Source: an uncultured Acidobacteriia bacterium (lineage in GTDB: Bacteria; Acidobacteriota; Terriglobia; Bryobacterales; Bryobacteraceae). From it: a DNA stretch of 44,176 bases. The notes under the pieces were generated by a model that was not told the DNA's origin, made no database searches, and saw only the letters and a list, made by a program, of their open reading frames with translations. Positions 32,883-42,951 of this stretch are shown here, in pieces. The translations under genes and the position numbers were made by a program. Positions within the stretch are counted from its first letter, which is position 1; every line of letters starts with the position of its first letter. The stretch covers positions 1 through 44,176 of the forward strand of contig CAIRSA010000242.1 of the NCBI GenBank assembly GCA_903881085.1, read 5' to 3'.

Positions 32883-35800
32883 AACGCAATGCGAACTGCA
32901 TGACACGAGCGTCAGCTGCGCTGCCCAACTGCCCGAAGGTGGACGGGCTGGCCAGGCTGGGAGTTGCACCGAGGAAGTTCACGTTATTGAAGGAGTTGAA
33001 CGCTTCGCCGCGAACCGACAAACGATGTCCTTCAAACGGCATACTGAACGACTTGCTGATCGCGATGTCCGTATTGAAGAACGAAGGTCCGCGCAATATG
33101 CCGCGAGAACCAGTGGTCCCCGGATACTGGCCAATGAAGCTGTTTACCGCATTGGTGTTTGCGAAGACGCTGGGAATGCCGTTCTGGTCGAAGCGGGCAG
33201 AGGCTGGTAAGCTTGCGCCCGGCTTCAGAATGCCAATGGACGAGGTCAGGTAGTTGGTGGAGTAGATACCGCCGTTAGAAACGTTATACGGAGTGCCACT
33301 GCGCATGGTTTCCAGCGATGAAATCTGCCAGCCGCCCAACACAGCATCCACCACCTTCGGAGCGCGGTTCAGGAACTTCTTGCCAGCGCCAAACGGAAGT
33401 TCGACCACGAAATTGGCCGTAAGGTTGTGGCGAATGTCGAAGTCCGAAGGTCCGCGGAACGAGTTCGGGTTGAACGAATCCTGGATGCTGCCGATCACAG
33501 ATTCGGTGAACGAAGAGTTATCGAGCGAGTGCGACCAGGTGTAGTTCATATCGAAGCCCCAGCCCTTGGCCAGTGCGCGGCGCCGAACCACATGCATGCC
33601 GTTGAATGCAGCGTGGCCGGCGTTGACGTAAGAAGTAACACCAGCTGCCTGCAACGCAAAGAACGTGTTGCAGCCATAGACCGCAATGCACGATCCATTT
33701 GCCTGCCGCCCGCGATCCATTTCGTTCAAGCCGTCGAGTTCGCTGCCGGCGTTAGAGCCAAAGGTATTGTAGAAGTAGTTGGCGCTGGCGCTGCCAGTAA
33801 TCTGGTAGTTCTTTGCGCCGGGGAAGATGTTCTCAATGAAAGGCACCAGCGGCACCAGGCTCGGGTTGGCTTTCACCTGTGCCGGAGTCAAGCCCGATTC
33901 ATACAATGAGCGCAACTGGCCTACGCCCTGTCCCCAGGTGGTGCCGGACTTCGTGTCCTTGAACTGGGTCAATGGCTGTGCAAAGTCCTGCTGCAGAATG
34001 CCGGCATGGCTCAAGCGGCCGATGTAGCCGACTTCCAGGCTGAGGCTCTTCGGCAGGGGGCGAGAGTAACTGACGTTCATCAGATACTGATACGGAGCCT
34101 TCAGATCGCTGGAGATCCCGGTGAGGCTGTTGAAGCCGCCGACGACGGTAGGCGGAGTCAGCGGGAAAGTGCCGCCGGTTGTGGTCGGAATGGAGGGCAG
34201 CGCGCTGCCTGTGTAGCGGAACGCCGTGGTGAAGTCTGTATTCACCGGCTGCGAAACAGTTGTTGCGAGGCCGGGCGAACCGGAATTGGCGAACTGCACC
34301 GCGAGGTTGCTGCCATAGCGGTCATAGGTCATGCCAGCGCCGGCGCGAATTACAGAGCCTTTGCCGAAAAGCGTACCGGCCATGCCATCAAACTTCGGCT
34401 GCCATGCAATACCAATGCGAGGAGCGAAATTGTTCTTGTCGGACGGATAGTAGTCCGCGCCGCCATTCACAGGACCGCCCAGGTTGTACTTGATCAGGGG
34501 GTTGGCCACTGCGAAGCCTGGGATTCCGGCTGCCTGTCCGCCTACGCGGTCAGCAAAGAACTGGCTGAGCGGAGTTTGCGGCACAACCTGCACACCGTTC
34601 TTTTCGTAAGGCGGCTTGTTGATGCTGTAGCGGATGCCGTAGGTCAACGTCAGGTCCTTGCGAAGCTTGTATGAATCCTGAAGGTAGAACTCATACTCGC
34701 TGGTCTTGAAGGCGCGGCTGATTGAATTACCGAAAGGAATGCTCTTGCCGTCGATGCCGAAGTTGTACGTAGCGCCAAACTGGTTGATGATACCCAGCGC
34801 CTGTCCGAATGCGTTCGTTACGTTGGTGCCGGAGTTCAGCGTGCCATTCACGTAGGAGGAAACCGCGGCGGTGATATCACCGCCAAGGCCCTTCAGCGTG
34901 TTGCGGCTGAAGCTGTAGTTCGGCAGGTTGTTGAACGAAGTGCGATCGTTCTCAATAAAGCGCATATTGAAGCCAAACTGTACGGTGTGCGCACCCTTTG
35001 ACCAGGTCATGTCGTCGATTACGTTGGTCGTCGGAGAAATGCGCTGCGAGGGGCGTGCGGCTGTCGCAACATTGGTCGGGCTGGCCGTGTAGAAGGTGGG
35101 AAGCACCGCGCTGCTGCCGGTGCCTGAAAGGCCGATGCGCGTGTAGCCATAATTGAACACGTTCACCAGGCTCGGTGTCAACACCGTGGTGTAGCGAGCG
35201 CCCATGCCGCGTGAGTTGTCGATGGTCTTTACCGCGGCGTCCTGTCCAGGCAGTTGTGCCAGAGTGGAATCCTGTTTGGCGTTGTTCAGCGTGCCGCGCA
35301 ATGAAACCGTATGCTTGCCGCCCTTATCGATGTTGAAGTCCATTCTGCTCACATAAGCGCGGTTGTCGAGGTGCTGCGGAGCGTTGAAGCGCAGAATGGA
35401 GAAGTTCAACCCCTTGTCAGCCGAAGAGAGCGGATCGTTGCCGGCGGGATATTGTTTCAGGTAAGTCAGCATAGCCGGGCTGAAGCCGATGTGCAGAGGA
35501 TCGATGTTCTTGATGTCGGTCGGGTCCAGTGCAACTACTTTCCCAGTGCTCAGCTGCACGTTGATGATGCCTTGTTTGTAGGTCTCGGATGGTACGATTC
35601 GCGTTTGCGCCGTGGCGCTGCGGTCTTTGCGGTCTTCCCAGTTGAAGAAGAAGAAAGCGCGATCCTTGATGAAACGGCCGCCCAGCGAAGCGCCGTACTG
35701 GTTGCGCACCAGAGCCTGGCGTGCAACGCCGGAACGGTTGCTAAACCAGTTATTGGAAGCCGTCAGCGTGTTGCGCATATATTCGTATGCCGAACCATGG

Positions 35801-36510
35801 AAGGCGTTCGATCCGCTCTTCGTAACGAGTGATACTTGGCCGCCTGAGGAACGTCCCTGGTCAGCGCCCTGTCCGACCACCGTAGTGCGGAACTCCTGAA
35901 CTGAATCCAGCGGCACAGGCAGTGCGGAGTTGAAGCCCGACGGATTCGTGCTCGTCACGCCAGCATTCTGATTGTCGTTCACATCCACGCCATCCAGCGT
36001 GATGTTGTTCTGATCTTTCTTTGCACCCAGCACTTCGCCAGTGGGAGCAACGCCGGGCTGTAAGCTCAGCAACTCAACCACATTTCGAGTCTGCAAGGGC
36101 AGATCGCGTACCTGTTTTTGCGTAAATGGGTTACCGATTGTCGCGTCCTGCGTATTCACCTGTGAGCCCTCGGCTGTTACATTAACAACAGAGTTGTTCT
36201 GACTAACGCCGAGCTGGATATTCAGTGTTGCCGGCACGCTCACCTGGAGGCGAACTTGCGACTTGTACGTGGAAAAGCCGGGTTTGACCACTTCGATTTT
36301 ATAGGTGCCAGGGGGCATCTGAACGAAGGTGAAGTTACCTGCTTCGTCGGCTACCGACTTACGAGCGGCCGCGGTGTCCTGGTTGGTCGCGGTTACGATG
36401 GCCACGGGGATCACAGCGCCCTGCTCGTCGGTAATGGTTCCCTGCAGAGAGCTTGTTTGTGCAGCGAGCGGCACAATCATGCCAAACATAACGATGGCAA
36501 GCCTTATCAT
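32872..36510 (-). CDS. TonB-dependent receptor, Oar-like, with carboxypeptidase-regulatory N-terminus (1212 aa)
   Basis: AGGAG lies about ten bases before ATG 36510 (a TTG at 36513 is also open). A signal peptide ending at LAAQ is followed by a Cna/CarboxypepD_reg-like beta domain (SSLQGTITDEQGAVIPVAIVTATN, residues about 20-105), a plug (QVRDLPLQTRNVVELLSLQPGVAP, then DGVDVNDNQNAG), and a long barrel ending in FALRYEF, the C-terminal aromatic expected for outer-membrane insertion. These very large receptors are numerous in Acidobacteriota and import oligosaccharides or other nutrients. No TonB box could be picked with certainty. Confidence 0.93.
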   Translation of the reverse strand: MIRLAIVMFGMIVPLAAQTSSLQGTITDEQGAVIPVAIVTATNQDTAAARKSVADEAGNFTFVQMPPGTYKIEVVKPGFSTYKSQVRLQVSVPATLNIQLGVSQNNSVVNVTAEGSQVNTQDATIGNPFTQKQVRDLPLQTRNVVELLSLQPGVAPTGEVLGAKKDQNNITLDGVDVNDNQNAGVTSTNPSGFNSALPVPLDSVQEFRTTVVGQGADQGRSSGGQVSLVTKSGSNAFHGSAYEYMRNTLTASNNWFSNRSGVARQALVRNQYGASLGGRFIKDRAFFFFNWEDRKDRSATAQTRIVPSETYKQGIINVQLSTGKVVALDPTDIKNIDPLHIGFSPAMLTYLKQYPAGNDPLSSADKGLNFSILRFNAPQHLDNRAYVSRMDFNIDKGGKHTVSLRGTLNNAKQDSTLAQLPGQDAAVKTIDNSRGMGARYTTVLTPSLVNVFNYGYTRIGLSGTGSSAVLPTFYTASPTNVATAARPSQRISPTTNVIDDMTWSKGAHTVQFGFNMRFIENDRTSFNNLPNYSFSRNTLKGLGGDITAAVSSYVNGTLNSGTNVTNAFGQALGIINQFGATYNFGIDGKSIPFGNSISRAFKTSEYEFYLQDSYKLRKDLTLTYGIRYSINKPPYEKNGVQVVPQTPLSQFFADRVGGQAAGIPGFAVANPLIKYNLGGPVNGGADYYPSDKNNFAPRIGIAWQPKFDGMAGTLFGKGSVIRAGAGMTYDRYGSNLAVQFANSGSPGLATTVSQPVNTDFTTAFRYTGSALPSIPTTTGGTFPLTPPTVVGGFNSLTGISSDLKAPYQYLMNVSYSRPLPKSLSLEVGYIGRLSHAGILQQDFAQPLTQFKDTKSGTTWGQGVGQLRSLYESGLTPAQVKANPSLVPLVPFIENIFPGAKNYQITGSASANYFYNTFGSNAGSELDGLNEMDRGRQANGSCIAVYGCNTFFALQAAGVTSYVNAGHAAFNGMHVVRRRALAKGWGFDMNYTWSHSLDNSSFTESVIGSIQDSFNPNSFRGPSDFDIRHNLTANFVVELPFGAGKKFLNRAPKVVDAVLGGWQISSLETMRSGTPYNVSNGGIYSTNYLTSSIGILKPGASLPASARFDQNGIPSVFANTNAVNSFIGQYPGTTGSRGILRGPSFFNTDIAISKSFSMPFEGHRLSVRGEAFNSFNNVNFLGATPSLASPSTFGQLGSAADARVMQFALRYEF

Positions 36511-36728
36511 CAATCAATCTCCTAGTTTTTGGTTTTGAGCGGTAAATGCGCAGCGGGACTGTGCGACAGAGTCAGCAAGGCCTCATACAAGGAGAGAGTG
36601 GAACAATTGGCTTCACATCAGCCAAAGAGAAATCCCTAACATAGGGAGGAAAAGACAACCCTGACTGTTAGATTAGGACACGGAAGGAGGGGAGTCAAAT
36701 TAAAATAACCTATCGGTCCGATAATGAC

Positions 36729-36773
36729 AAAAGCGTTCCGGCCCGCGCGGATCGCGGCAACCGGAACGCTTTT
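36729..36773 (-). terminator. Strong hairpin terminator between the receptor and DUF1501 genes
   Basis: Arms AAAAGCGTTCCGG (36729-36741) and CCGGAACGCTTTT (36761-36773) match perfectly over 13 bp, with an inner CCGCG/CGCGG pair in the loop. A/T runs on both sides let it work in either direction; it lies 13 bp after the stop of the leftward DUF1501 gene. The other part of 36514-36785 shows no gene. Confidence 0.85.
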
Positions 36774-36785
36774 ATTTTCAAAACT

Positions 36786-38327
36786 CTATGCAACGATATC
36801 GTGAATCACCTTGCCAGCAACATCCGTTAAGCGGAAATCGCGGCCACTGTACTTGTACGTTAGTTTCAAATGGTCTATACCCATCAGGTATAGGATCGTT
36901 GCGTGGATGTCATGCACGTGCGTGGGCTTGTCTACAGCCTTAAAGCCGAAGTCGTCAGTGGCGCCGTAGATCTTGCCGGCCTTCACCGCTCCGCCTGCGA
37001 GCCACATAGTAAACCCGAATGGATTGTGGTCACGCCCACGCTTCACGCCGGGGCCTCCGCCACCCACTTCACGCACGGGAGTGCGCCCGAATTCCGAGCC
37101 GCATACCACCAGCGTGTCTTTCCACATGCCGCGCTGCTTCAGGTCTTTGATCACCGCCGCAAACGCCCTGTCTGAGTTCTTGGCGTTCACTTTGTGAGCA
37201 AAGATGTCGCCATGCGCATCCCACGGATCGCCCTTGGAATAGTAGAGCTGCGTCATGCGCACGCCCTTTTCCGCCAGGCGAACAGCGGTTAACGCGCCAC
37301 GCGCCACAGGGCCTGGGCCGTACATATCGAGCGTAGCTTGCGATTCCTTGCGCACGTCGAAGACTTCCGGAGCCTCGGTCTGCATGCGGTAGGCGACCTC
37401 CATCGATTTGATGGTCGCTTCCACTTGCGCATCCGTGCCTGTCTCCTCTTTGCGCAGACCTTCGATCTTCTGCAGCAGGTCCATCTCGCGCCGTTGTTCG
37501 GGCAGGCTGAATTTCGGATTGTTGACGTAGCTGACCAGCTTCTTCGGGTCGAAACCTTTTTCAATGACAACCTTCTTCGGGATCTCTTTGCCGTTCTTGT
37601 CTTTCTCGGCAGGCTTCATGGGGTCATCCATCATTTCACCCATGCCGTCGGCACCCGCGGTTTGCACCTGGTTGGAAATGTAGGTGCCTTGATTGATCGC
37701 CGGCAGGAAGCCGTTGCTCCATAGCGGAGGACCAACGGTTGTCGGCACGTCGGGACAAAGAACAACATAGCCAGGCAGGTTTTGATTCTCTGTTCCCAAG
37801 CCATACGTGATCCACGATCCAACCGCCGGACGACCGGCCTGATTGGCGCCGGTGTTCATCATCAGGCAGGCCGGTTCGTGGTTAGGGATCTCCGTGTAGA
37901 CCGAGCGGATCCAGCAGATGTCATCCGCCACTTCGCCCAAGTTGGGCCACAGTTCGCTCAAGTCCATGCCGGACTGGCCGTACTTCTTGAACTTGAACGG
38001 CGACTTCATCAATTCGCCAGTTCGACGTTCTGTTTTGATGTCGCCGCCTGGCAGCGGCTGACCATCGTATTTTTCCAGGGCCGGCTTGGGATCGAAGCTG
38101 TCGATGGCGGAGCAGCCGCCATTCATGAACAGGAAGATCACTCGCTTCACGCGTTGCGGATGATCGAGCTTGCCGGTCAATATTCCGCCGTCGGGCGAGA
38201 CAACCGCTCCGGCCTGCGCCAGGGATTGATTGAGCATGCCGGCAAAAGCCATCATGCCGAATCCATTGCCGACGCGCCTTAAGGCTTCGCGCCGGGTAAG
38301 TGGGTTTTTCGATTTATGAGATGACAT
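36786..38327 (-). CDS. DUF1501 protein with Tat signal (513 aa)
   Basis: The N-terminus LTRREALRRVGNGFGMMAFAG carries the twin-arginine motif, so the protein is likely exported folded. The family DUF1501 belongs to the alkaline-phosphatase/sulfatase fold; visible blocks include VIFLFMNGGCSAIDSFDPKP, TEIPNHEPACLMMNTG, SEFGRTPVREVGGG, GRDHNPFGFTMWLAGGAVKAG and HVHDIHATILYLMGID. It is always found beside a PSCyt/DUF1549/DUF1553 protein, here 11 bp upstream in the same operon. The pair is thought to degrade sulfated or complex polysaccharides; the substrate is unknown. Confidence 0.92.
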   Translation of the reverse strand: MSSHKSKNPLTRREALRRVGNGFGMMAFAGMLNQSLAQAGAVVSPDGGILTGKLDHPQRVKRVIFLFMNGGCSAIDSFDPKPALEKYDGQPLPGGDIKTERRTGELMKSPFKFKKYGQSGMDLSELWPNLGEVADDICWIRSVYTEIPNHEPACLMMNTGANQAGRPAVGSWITYGLGTENQNLPGYVVLCPDVPTTVGPPLWSNGFLPAINQGTYISNQVQTAGADGMGEMMDDPMKPAEKDKNGKEIPKKVVIEKGFDPKKLVSYVNNPKFSLPEQRREMDLLQKIEGLRKEETGTDAQVEATIKSMEVAYRMQTEAPEVFDVRKESQATLDMYGPGPVARGALTAVRLAEKGVRMTQLYYSKGDPWDAHGDIFAHKVNAKNSDRAFAAVIKDLKQRGMWKDTLVVCGSEFGRTPVREVGGGGPGVKRGRDHNPFGFTMWLAGGAVKAGKIYGATDDFGFKAVDKPTHVHDIHATILYLMGIDHLKLTYKYSGRDFRLTDVAGKVIHDIVA

Positions 38328-38338
38328 TCTATTGAGCC

Positions 38339-41300
38339 TTAGTTAATGAATAAGAATTCCGACGAGCTGAGAAGGATCTTGGCGTAACGGCCCCAGGCGG
38401 TGGGTTCGTACTTGATCTCCGGCGCAGGCGCAGCGCCCATGCCACGCCGTCCGCCCATGCCGGGCATGCCTTCCATCATTCCCATGCCCATGGCGGCGTT
38501 TTCGGCTGCCGGGGTTTGGCCTTGACCCTGTCCTTCGCCGAAAACTGCGTCGGCGACTGGCGCTGCATCTTTGGCCGCTGGCGCATCCTTTTTGGAGGCG
38601 TCGTCTTTTGCTGGCGCGCCGTCTTTAGCGGGCTCCACTTTGGCTGCGGTGCCATCTTTAGCTGCAGCGCCGTCTTTACCTGCGGCGCTGTCGCCGCCAC
38701 CCGGACGGCGACGGCCACCTCTGCCACCTTCGCCTTCGGCGGCCTTCTTCTTGTTCTCTTCGTATTCACGCAGCGGTTCTGTTTTCAGATACTCGAGACC
38801 GATCTTCATTTCCGCTTCGTTTGGCAGGCGTCCATAGGCCAGTTGATAGATTTTGCGGATGCGCGAGCGGTTGTCTGGTTCGGCCGCGACGCGCTTGGCA
38901 AGTTCTTCGGATTCCAATTGCATGAAGTCGCTGTTCATCAGGAACAGGCGCTGCAGCGGAACGGTGGTGGTGAAGCGCTTTTCGGCGCTGATGTTGGGCG
39001 CCGGGAAGTCGAAGGTCTGTAGATAGGTATCGAGCTTATAGCGGCTCACCTTGCCGTAGACTGTGCGGCGCTTGAAGGCCGGGGTCAGGTCTTCCGAAGG
39101 CCCGGCCACGGCATCGTCAAGATTGCCGGCCACGCTCAGCACGGAATCACGCAACTCTTCCGCACTCAGACGGCGGCGATTGAAGCGCCAGTAGCTGCGA
39201 TTGCCCGAATCTTTGGCAAAGTTGGCTTCGTCGTTCTGCGTGCTCAGCTGATAGACCGAACTCAGCATGATTTCGCGGTGCAGTTTCTTGATCGACATGC
39301 CGTTCTTGGCAAATGTGGATGACAGGTATTCCAGCAACTGCGGGTTTGACGGGCGTTCGCCCATCACACCGAAATTGCTTGGCGTTTCCACCAGACCCGT
39401 ATCGAAATGCGCTTTCCAAATGCGGTTCACCATCACGCGTGTAGCAAGCGGTTGCGAAGCGATCTCCTGCGCCATCTCCAGACGTCCGCTGCCTGCGGTG
39501 TAGAGCTTCGGTTCACCCTTGCTCAGCAGCGAGAGGAAGTGGCGGGGCACCTCTTCGCCCAGATTTTCCGGGTTGCCACGCCGTGCAAGTTGAATGTTGA
39601 CCGGCTTTTCAGAATCGCGAACACCATGCACGAAGGGGTAATGCGGGTCGAGCTTTTTGCGCGCTGAGTCCACATCGTCCTGCAACGATTTCAGCTTTGC
39701 CTGGGCATCGGCGCCGAGACGCGTTTGTAGTGCCCAACCGCGGAACATCAGCACGCCGGGTTTGCCCATACGCATACCGGCCGCCATCATCGCCGTCGGG
39801 TCATCGGCATCATTCAATTCGCGCTGATAGATCTCTGTCCAGAAGTTACTCTGATCTTCCGGCAGCGAGAGCAGGCGCAGCCACGAGCCGGGATTGAAAT
39901 CCTTGAACGATACGAAGTTGCTTGGCTTATCGGTACGCTTCTTCGGCTTGGTGCCATCCAGATCTTTGTCGGCAATTACTTTGTTCTGCGCGTCGAGATC
40001 GGTCTTTTCGAGCATCACGGCGATGGCTTCTTCCTGCAGTTTTTCAGCAAGCTTCTTCGCTTCGTCAGGCGTGCCGCCCTTCTTGATCATGGCCTGCCAA
40101 GCGTCTTTGTTCTTATATTTGTCCGTCGGCTTGGCCATATACCTGATCCAGCGGTCGAGGAGTTCGTAGTCGAGCTTACGCGCTTCCACCACTGCCGCCA
40201 TCTCTTTCTTTGGCTTGCCGCTCACTTCGTAAACGCCTTGCAGGTAGTTGGAAATCTGTAGTGCGAGGGTGCGCGAAAGGTTGGTGGTGAACGTCTGATT
40301 CTCTTCCTGCAGCACCTTCTGCTTGCGGTCCAGATCCTCTTCCAGTTTGGCGAACTCGTCCACTACCTTCTTTGGCGCAAGCGGATACTCTTCGTAAATC
40401 GTGTTGAAGAAGACACCGGCAATGGCGTAGTAATCACTCTGCGGAATCGGGTCGTATTTGTGGTTGTGGCAGCGTGCACATCCGGCAGTCATACCAAGGA
40501 AGCCGCGCGTCACGGCGTCTACACGATCGTGCCGCTCGTCGGCGCGGGTCACCTCATTCGAGCCGTTGTCGTAATACCAGGGGCCGAGGCCGAGGAAACC
40601 GGTGGCTGGCAGCATCTTGTGGCGCACTTTGGGATCCATCAAATCGCCGGCCAACTGAGCGGTTACAAACTGGTCGTACGGAAGATCGTCGTTGAAAGCC
40701 TGGATCACCCAGTCGCGGTATGCAAATGCTTTTGGATAGGGACGGTAGCCCCTTGGGTTCTGATTCAAGCTGCGGTAATCGTCTTCGCCATAACGAGCGA
40801 CGTCAAGCCACACTCGACCCCAACGTTCGCCGTAGTGGGGCGAGGCAAGCAGGCGGTCCACGACTTTCGCGAAGGCCGTGGGCGAGGTATCTTTTTCAAA
40901 ATCGGCAATCTCTTCCAGCGTCGGCGGCAGGCCCGTCAGATCGAATGTCGCGCGGCGCAGCAGGTCACGCTTTGAGGCAGCTGACACCGCCTTCAACCCC
41001 TGTTTTTCCAAGTTCGCCAGCACGAACTTATCTACGTTGGACTTCGGCCACTTCGTGTCTTTCACCGCTGGTATTGGCGGCGTGACAAACGGAACCAGCG
41101 ACCAGAATTGGCGCTGCTTTTCGGAGATCGTGAACTTGCCGTCTGTCGGAGCTGCGGCGATCGTCGCCGCTTTCGGATAGACCGCACCGGCCTTGATCCA
41201 ATCAGCCAGATCGGCGATTTCGGTGTCCTTCAATTTCTTTCCGACGGGCATGCTGAACTCCGGGTCGCCGTGCCGGACTGCGGTCATCAGGACGCTTTTT

Positions 41301-41560
41301 TCGGGCCGCCCGGGAACAATGGCTGGGCCTCGCGAACCGCCCTTCAACATCGCCTCCGCACTGTCCAGGCGCAGGTCGCCCTTCTTCGCCGTGGTGTGGC
41401 AAGCGTAGCAATTGTTGGCCAAAATGGGTCTAATCTTGGTCTCGAAAAAGTCGAGCGAGGCAGCGTCCGGAGCTGCGTGAAGCGCGACCGGCATGAATCC
41501 GGCGAGCATCAGGACAAAAGCAGAATACACAATCCGAATACCCGGAAATGAAGTTCGCAT
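38339..41560 (-). CDS. Planctomycete-type cytochrome c with DUF1549 and DUF1553 domains (1073 aa)
   Basis: A signal peptide (to about residue 29) is followed by the PSCyt1 heme domain with CYACH (51-55), DUF1549 (residues about 170-380, including the second heme-like site CARCHNHKYDP) and DUF1553 (residues about 680-950: NRIWKAHFDTGLVETPSNFG, then SAEELRDSVLSVAGNL). A low-complexity Ala/Lys/Asp and Met/Gly-rich tail (about 960-1045) interrupts the end of DUF1553, before the final YAKILLSSSEFLFIN. First gene of the operon with DUF1501. Confidence 0.92.
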   Translation of the reverse strand: MRTSFPGIRIVYSAFVLMLAGFMPVALHAAPDAASLDFFETKIRPILANNCYACHTTAKKGDLRLDSAEAMLKGGSRGPAIVPGRPEKSVLMTAVRHGDPEFSMPVGKKLKDTEIADLADWIKAGAVYPKAATIAAAPTDGKFTISEKQRQFWSLVPFVTPPIPAVKDTKWPKSNVDKFVLANLEKQGLKAVSAASKRDLLRRATFDLTGLPPTLEEIADFEKDTSPTAFAKVVDRLLASPHYGERWGRVWLDVARYGEDDYRSLNQNPRGYRPYPKAFAYRDWVIQAFNDDLPYDQFVTAQLAGDLMDPKVRHKMLPATGFLGLGPWYYDNGSNEVTRADERHDRVDAVTRGFLGMTAGCARCHNHKYDPIPQSDYYAIAGVFFNTIYEEYPLAPKKVVDEFAKLEEDLDRKQKVLQEENQTFTTNLSRTLALQISNYLQGVYEVSGKPKKEMAAVVEARKLDYELLDRWIRYMAKPTDKYKNKDAWQAMIKKGGTPDEAKKLAEKLQEEAIAVMLEKTDLDAQNKVIADKDLDGTKPKKRTDKPSNFVSFKDFNPGSWLRLLSLPEDQSNFWTEIYQRELNDADDPTAMMAAGMRMGKPGVLMFRGWALQTRLGADAQAKLKSLQDDVDSARKKLDPHYPFVHGVRDSEKPVNIQLARRGNPENLGEEVPRHFLSLLSKGEPKLYTAGSGRLEMAQEIASQPLATRVMVNRIWKAHFDTGLVETPSNFGVMGERPSNPQLLEYLSSTFAKNGMSIKKLHREIMLSSVYQLSTQNDEANFAKDSGNRSYWRFNRRRLSAEELRDSVLSVAGNLDDAVAGPSEDLTPAFKRRTVYGKVSRYKLDTYLQTFDFPAPNISAEKRFTTTVPLQRLFLMNSDFMQLESEELAKRVAAEPDNRSRIRKIYQLAYGRLPNEAEMKIGLEYLKTEPLREYEENKKKAAEGEGGRGGRRRPGGGDSAAGKDGAAAKDGTAAKVEPAKDGAPAKDDASKKDAPAAKDAAPVADAVFGEGQGQGQTPAAENAAMGMGMMEGMPGMGGRRGMGAAPAPEIKYEPTAWGRYAKILLSSSEFLFIN

Positions 41561-41909
41561 CTGAGTTCCGTCACCTTCTAAATTTGAACTGGATCAAGTT
41601 TTGAATGTGCTCGACAGAAGGAGCAGGTAGGCCGACCGGGCCTTGGGACAGACGTCAACGTGGGAACTTCCAACGTGTGCAGGAAGTCACTTTTTAGAAT
41701 GCGCCCAATTCGGTAGAAAGTCAAGATGAAGAACCCATCCAGCAATCCAATGGCGTGGATTCAAAGTTGTGATCGATTGCATGTGGCGTATTTTTGAAAA
41801 ACGCCGTATACTTGGATTTTTACGGCCTTGCCGCCTACCCACTGACGCCACCTGTCGCGTCGTCCCCCTGTACGGAACATCCCGATCAGAACATTTGAGA
41901 GAGGTTCCC
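41561..41909. promoter_or_regulatory. Divergent intergenic region, promoters for both sides
   Basis: Genes point away on both sides, so two promoters are expected. A hairpin with one mismatch, GGCGT/ACGCC plus an AT stem (41785-41805), lies 105-125 bp before the rightward gene, and TTGTGA-16 nt-TATTTT at about 41768-41795 is a weak promoter-like pair overlapping it. No small gene was recognised. Confidence 0.4.
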
Positions 41910-42944
41910 ATGCGCGTATTAACCGCACCTGGACTATTCGTCTATGGCGCCATGACGCTTGCCGCATTGGCCGCGCCACCTGCAGGAAAGACTGACAAAG
42001 GCCCGTCAGCAGCGGCGTTGCCGCCGAAAGTTGGCATCCGTACGCCCGGCGTGCAAATTCCCATCGAACTTCTGAAAGCCGAAGCCGAGATTGAGGTTTC
42101 AACGCCAGGCTGGGTTACCATTGGCGAGTCTGTCATCGTACCCGACAGCGGGAAGAACCGGCTGGTTCGGCTGGATGCGAAGACGAACAAGCCGCTCGAC
42201 GAGATTCCCGCCATTGCCAAGCCATGCTCCGGAAGTGTGTTTGCTTTCGATTCGCTGTGGATCCCATCGTGCGGGTCGCAAACAATCACGCGCTTTGATC
42301 CCAAGGCGAAGAAGATTACCGCAACTATCGGTAGCGGGACTGCTGACGTCACCATTGGCGTGGCGGCCACCACCGATAGTGTTTGGATGTTGACCGATGC
42401 GAGGTCAACGCTTTCGCGGATCGACCCGGACCAGAACAAAGTCGTCGGCGAAATGCGCCTTCCAGCCAGCTGCAACAGCGTCGCATTTGGCGAGGGTTCG
42501 CTGTGGGTGACCTGCCCTGCTGAATCGCGGATTCTACGCATCGACCCAGCTACGTTTTTGGTCGACAAGCGAATCGAAGTCTCCGCCGGTGCACGGTCGA
42601 TTGCCTTTGGCGACGGTTCCGTGTGGGTGCTTTGCGGCAAGGAAGGCAAGATCGAGCGCATCGACCCCAAGACAAACAAAATTGTGAAGACCCTTGATCT
42701 GGCCGTGCCTGGCGCAGGCGGCAACATTGCATTTGGCGATGGCTGGCTTTGGGTGACGCAGACTGGATTTCCGCTGACCCGCATCGATACGAAGGCCGAA
42801 AAGGAGCGCGTGGCTCAGCAGTTTTGGGGTGCTGGTGGCGGCTATGTTTCGGCCGCAACGGGCGCCGTATGGCTCTCCGATGTGGCAGCGGGAAAAGTGA
42901 AGCGGTTTGATCCGAAGCGCGTGATCGCCACGCTGGCTGAATAG
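41910..42944 (+). CDS. Secreted YncE/virginiamycin-lyase-like beta-propeller protein A (344 aa)
   Basis: GAGAGG lies before ATG 41910. A signal peptide (MRVLTAPGLFVYGAMTLAALA) is followed by about six propeller blades with the recurring words SVWMLTD, SLWVTCP, SVWVLCG and RIDPDQNKVVGEM / RIDPKTNKIVKTL. This fold binds partners or small ligands; catalysis is not evident. A tandem paralogue follows after 7 bp. Confidence 0.85.
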   Translation: MRVLTAPGLFVYGAMTLAALAAPPAGKTDKGPSAAALPPKVGIRTPGVQIPIELLKAEAEIEVSTPGWVTIGESVIVPDSGKNRLVRLDAKTNKPLDEIPAIAKPCSGSVFAFDSLWIPSCGSQTITRFDPKAKKITATIGSGTADVTIGVAATTDSVWMLTDARSTLSRIDPDQNKVVGEMRLPASCNSVAFGEGSLWVTCPAESRILRIDPATFLVDKRIEVSAGARSIAFGDGSVWVLCGKEGKIERIDPKTNKIVKTLDLAVPGAGGNIAFGDGWLWVTQTGFPLTRIDTKAEKERVAQQFWGAGGGYVSAATGAVWLSDVAAGKVKRFDPKRVIATLAE

Positions 42945-42951
42945 CAAATCT

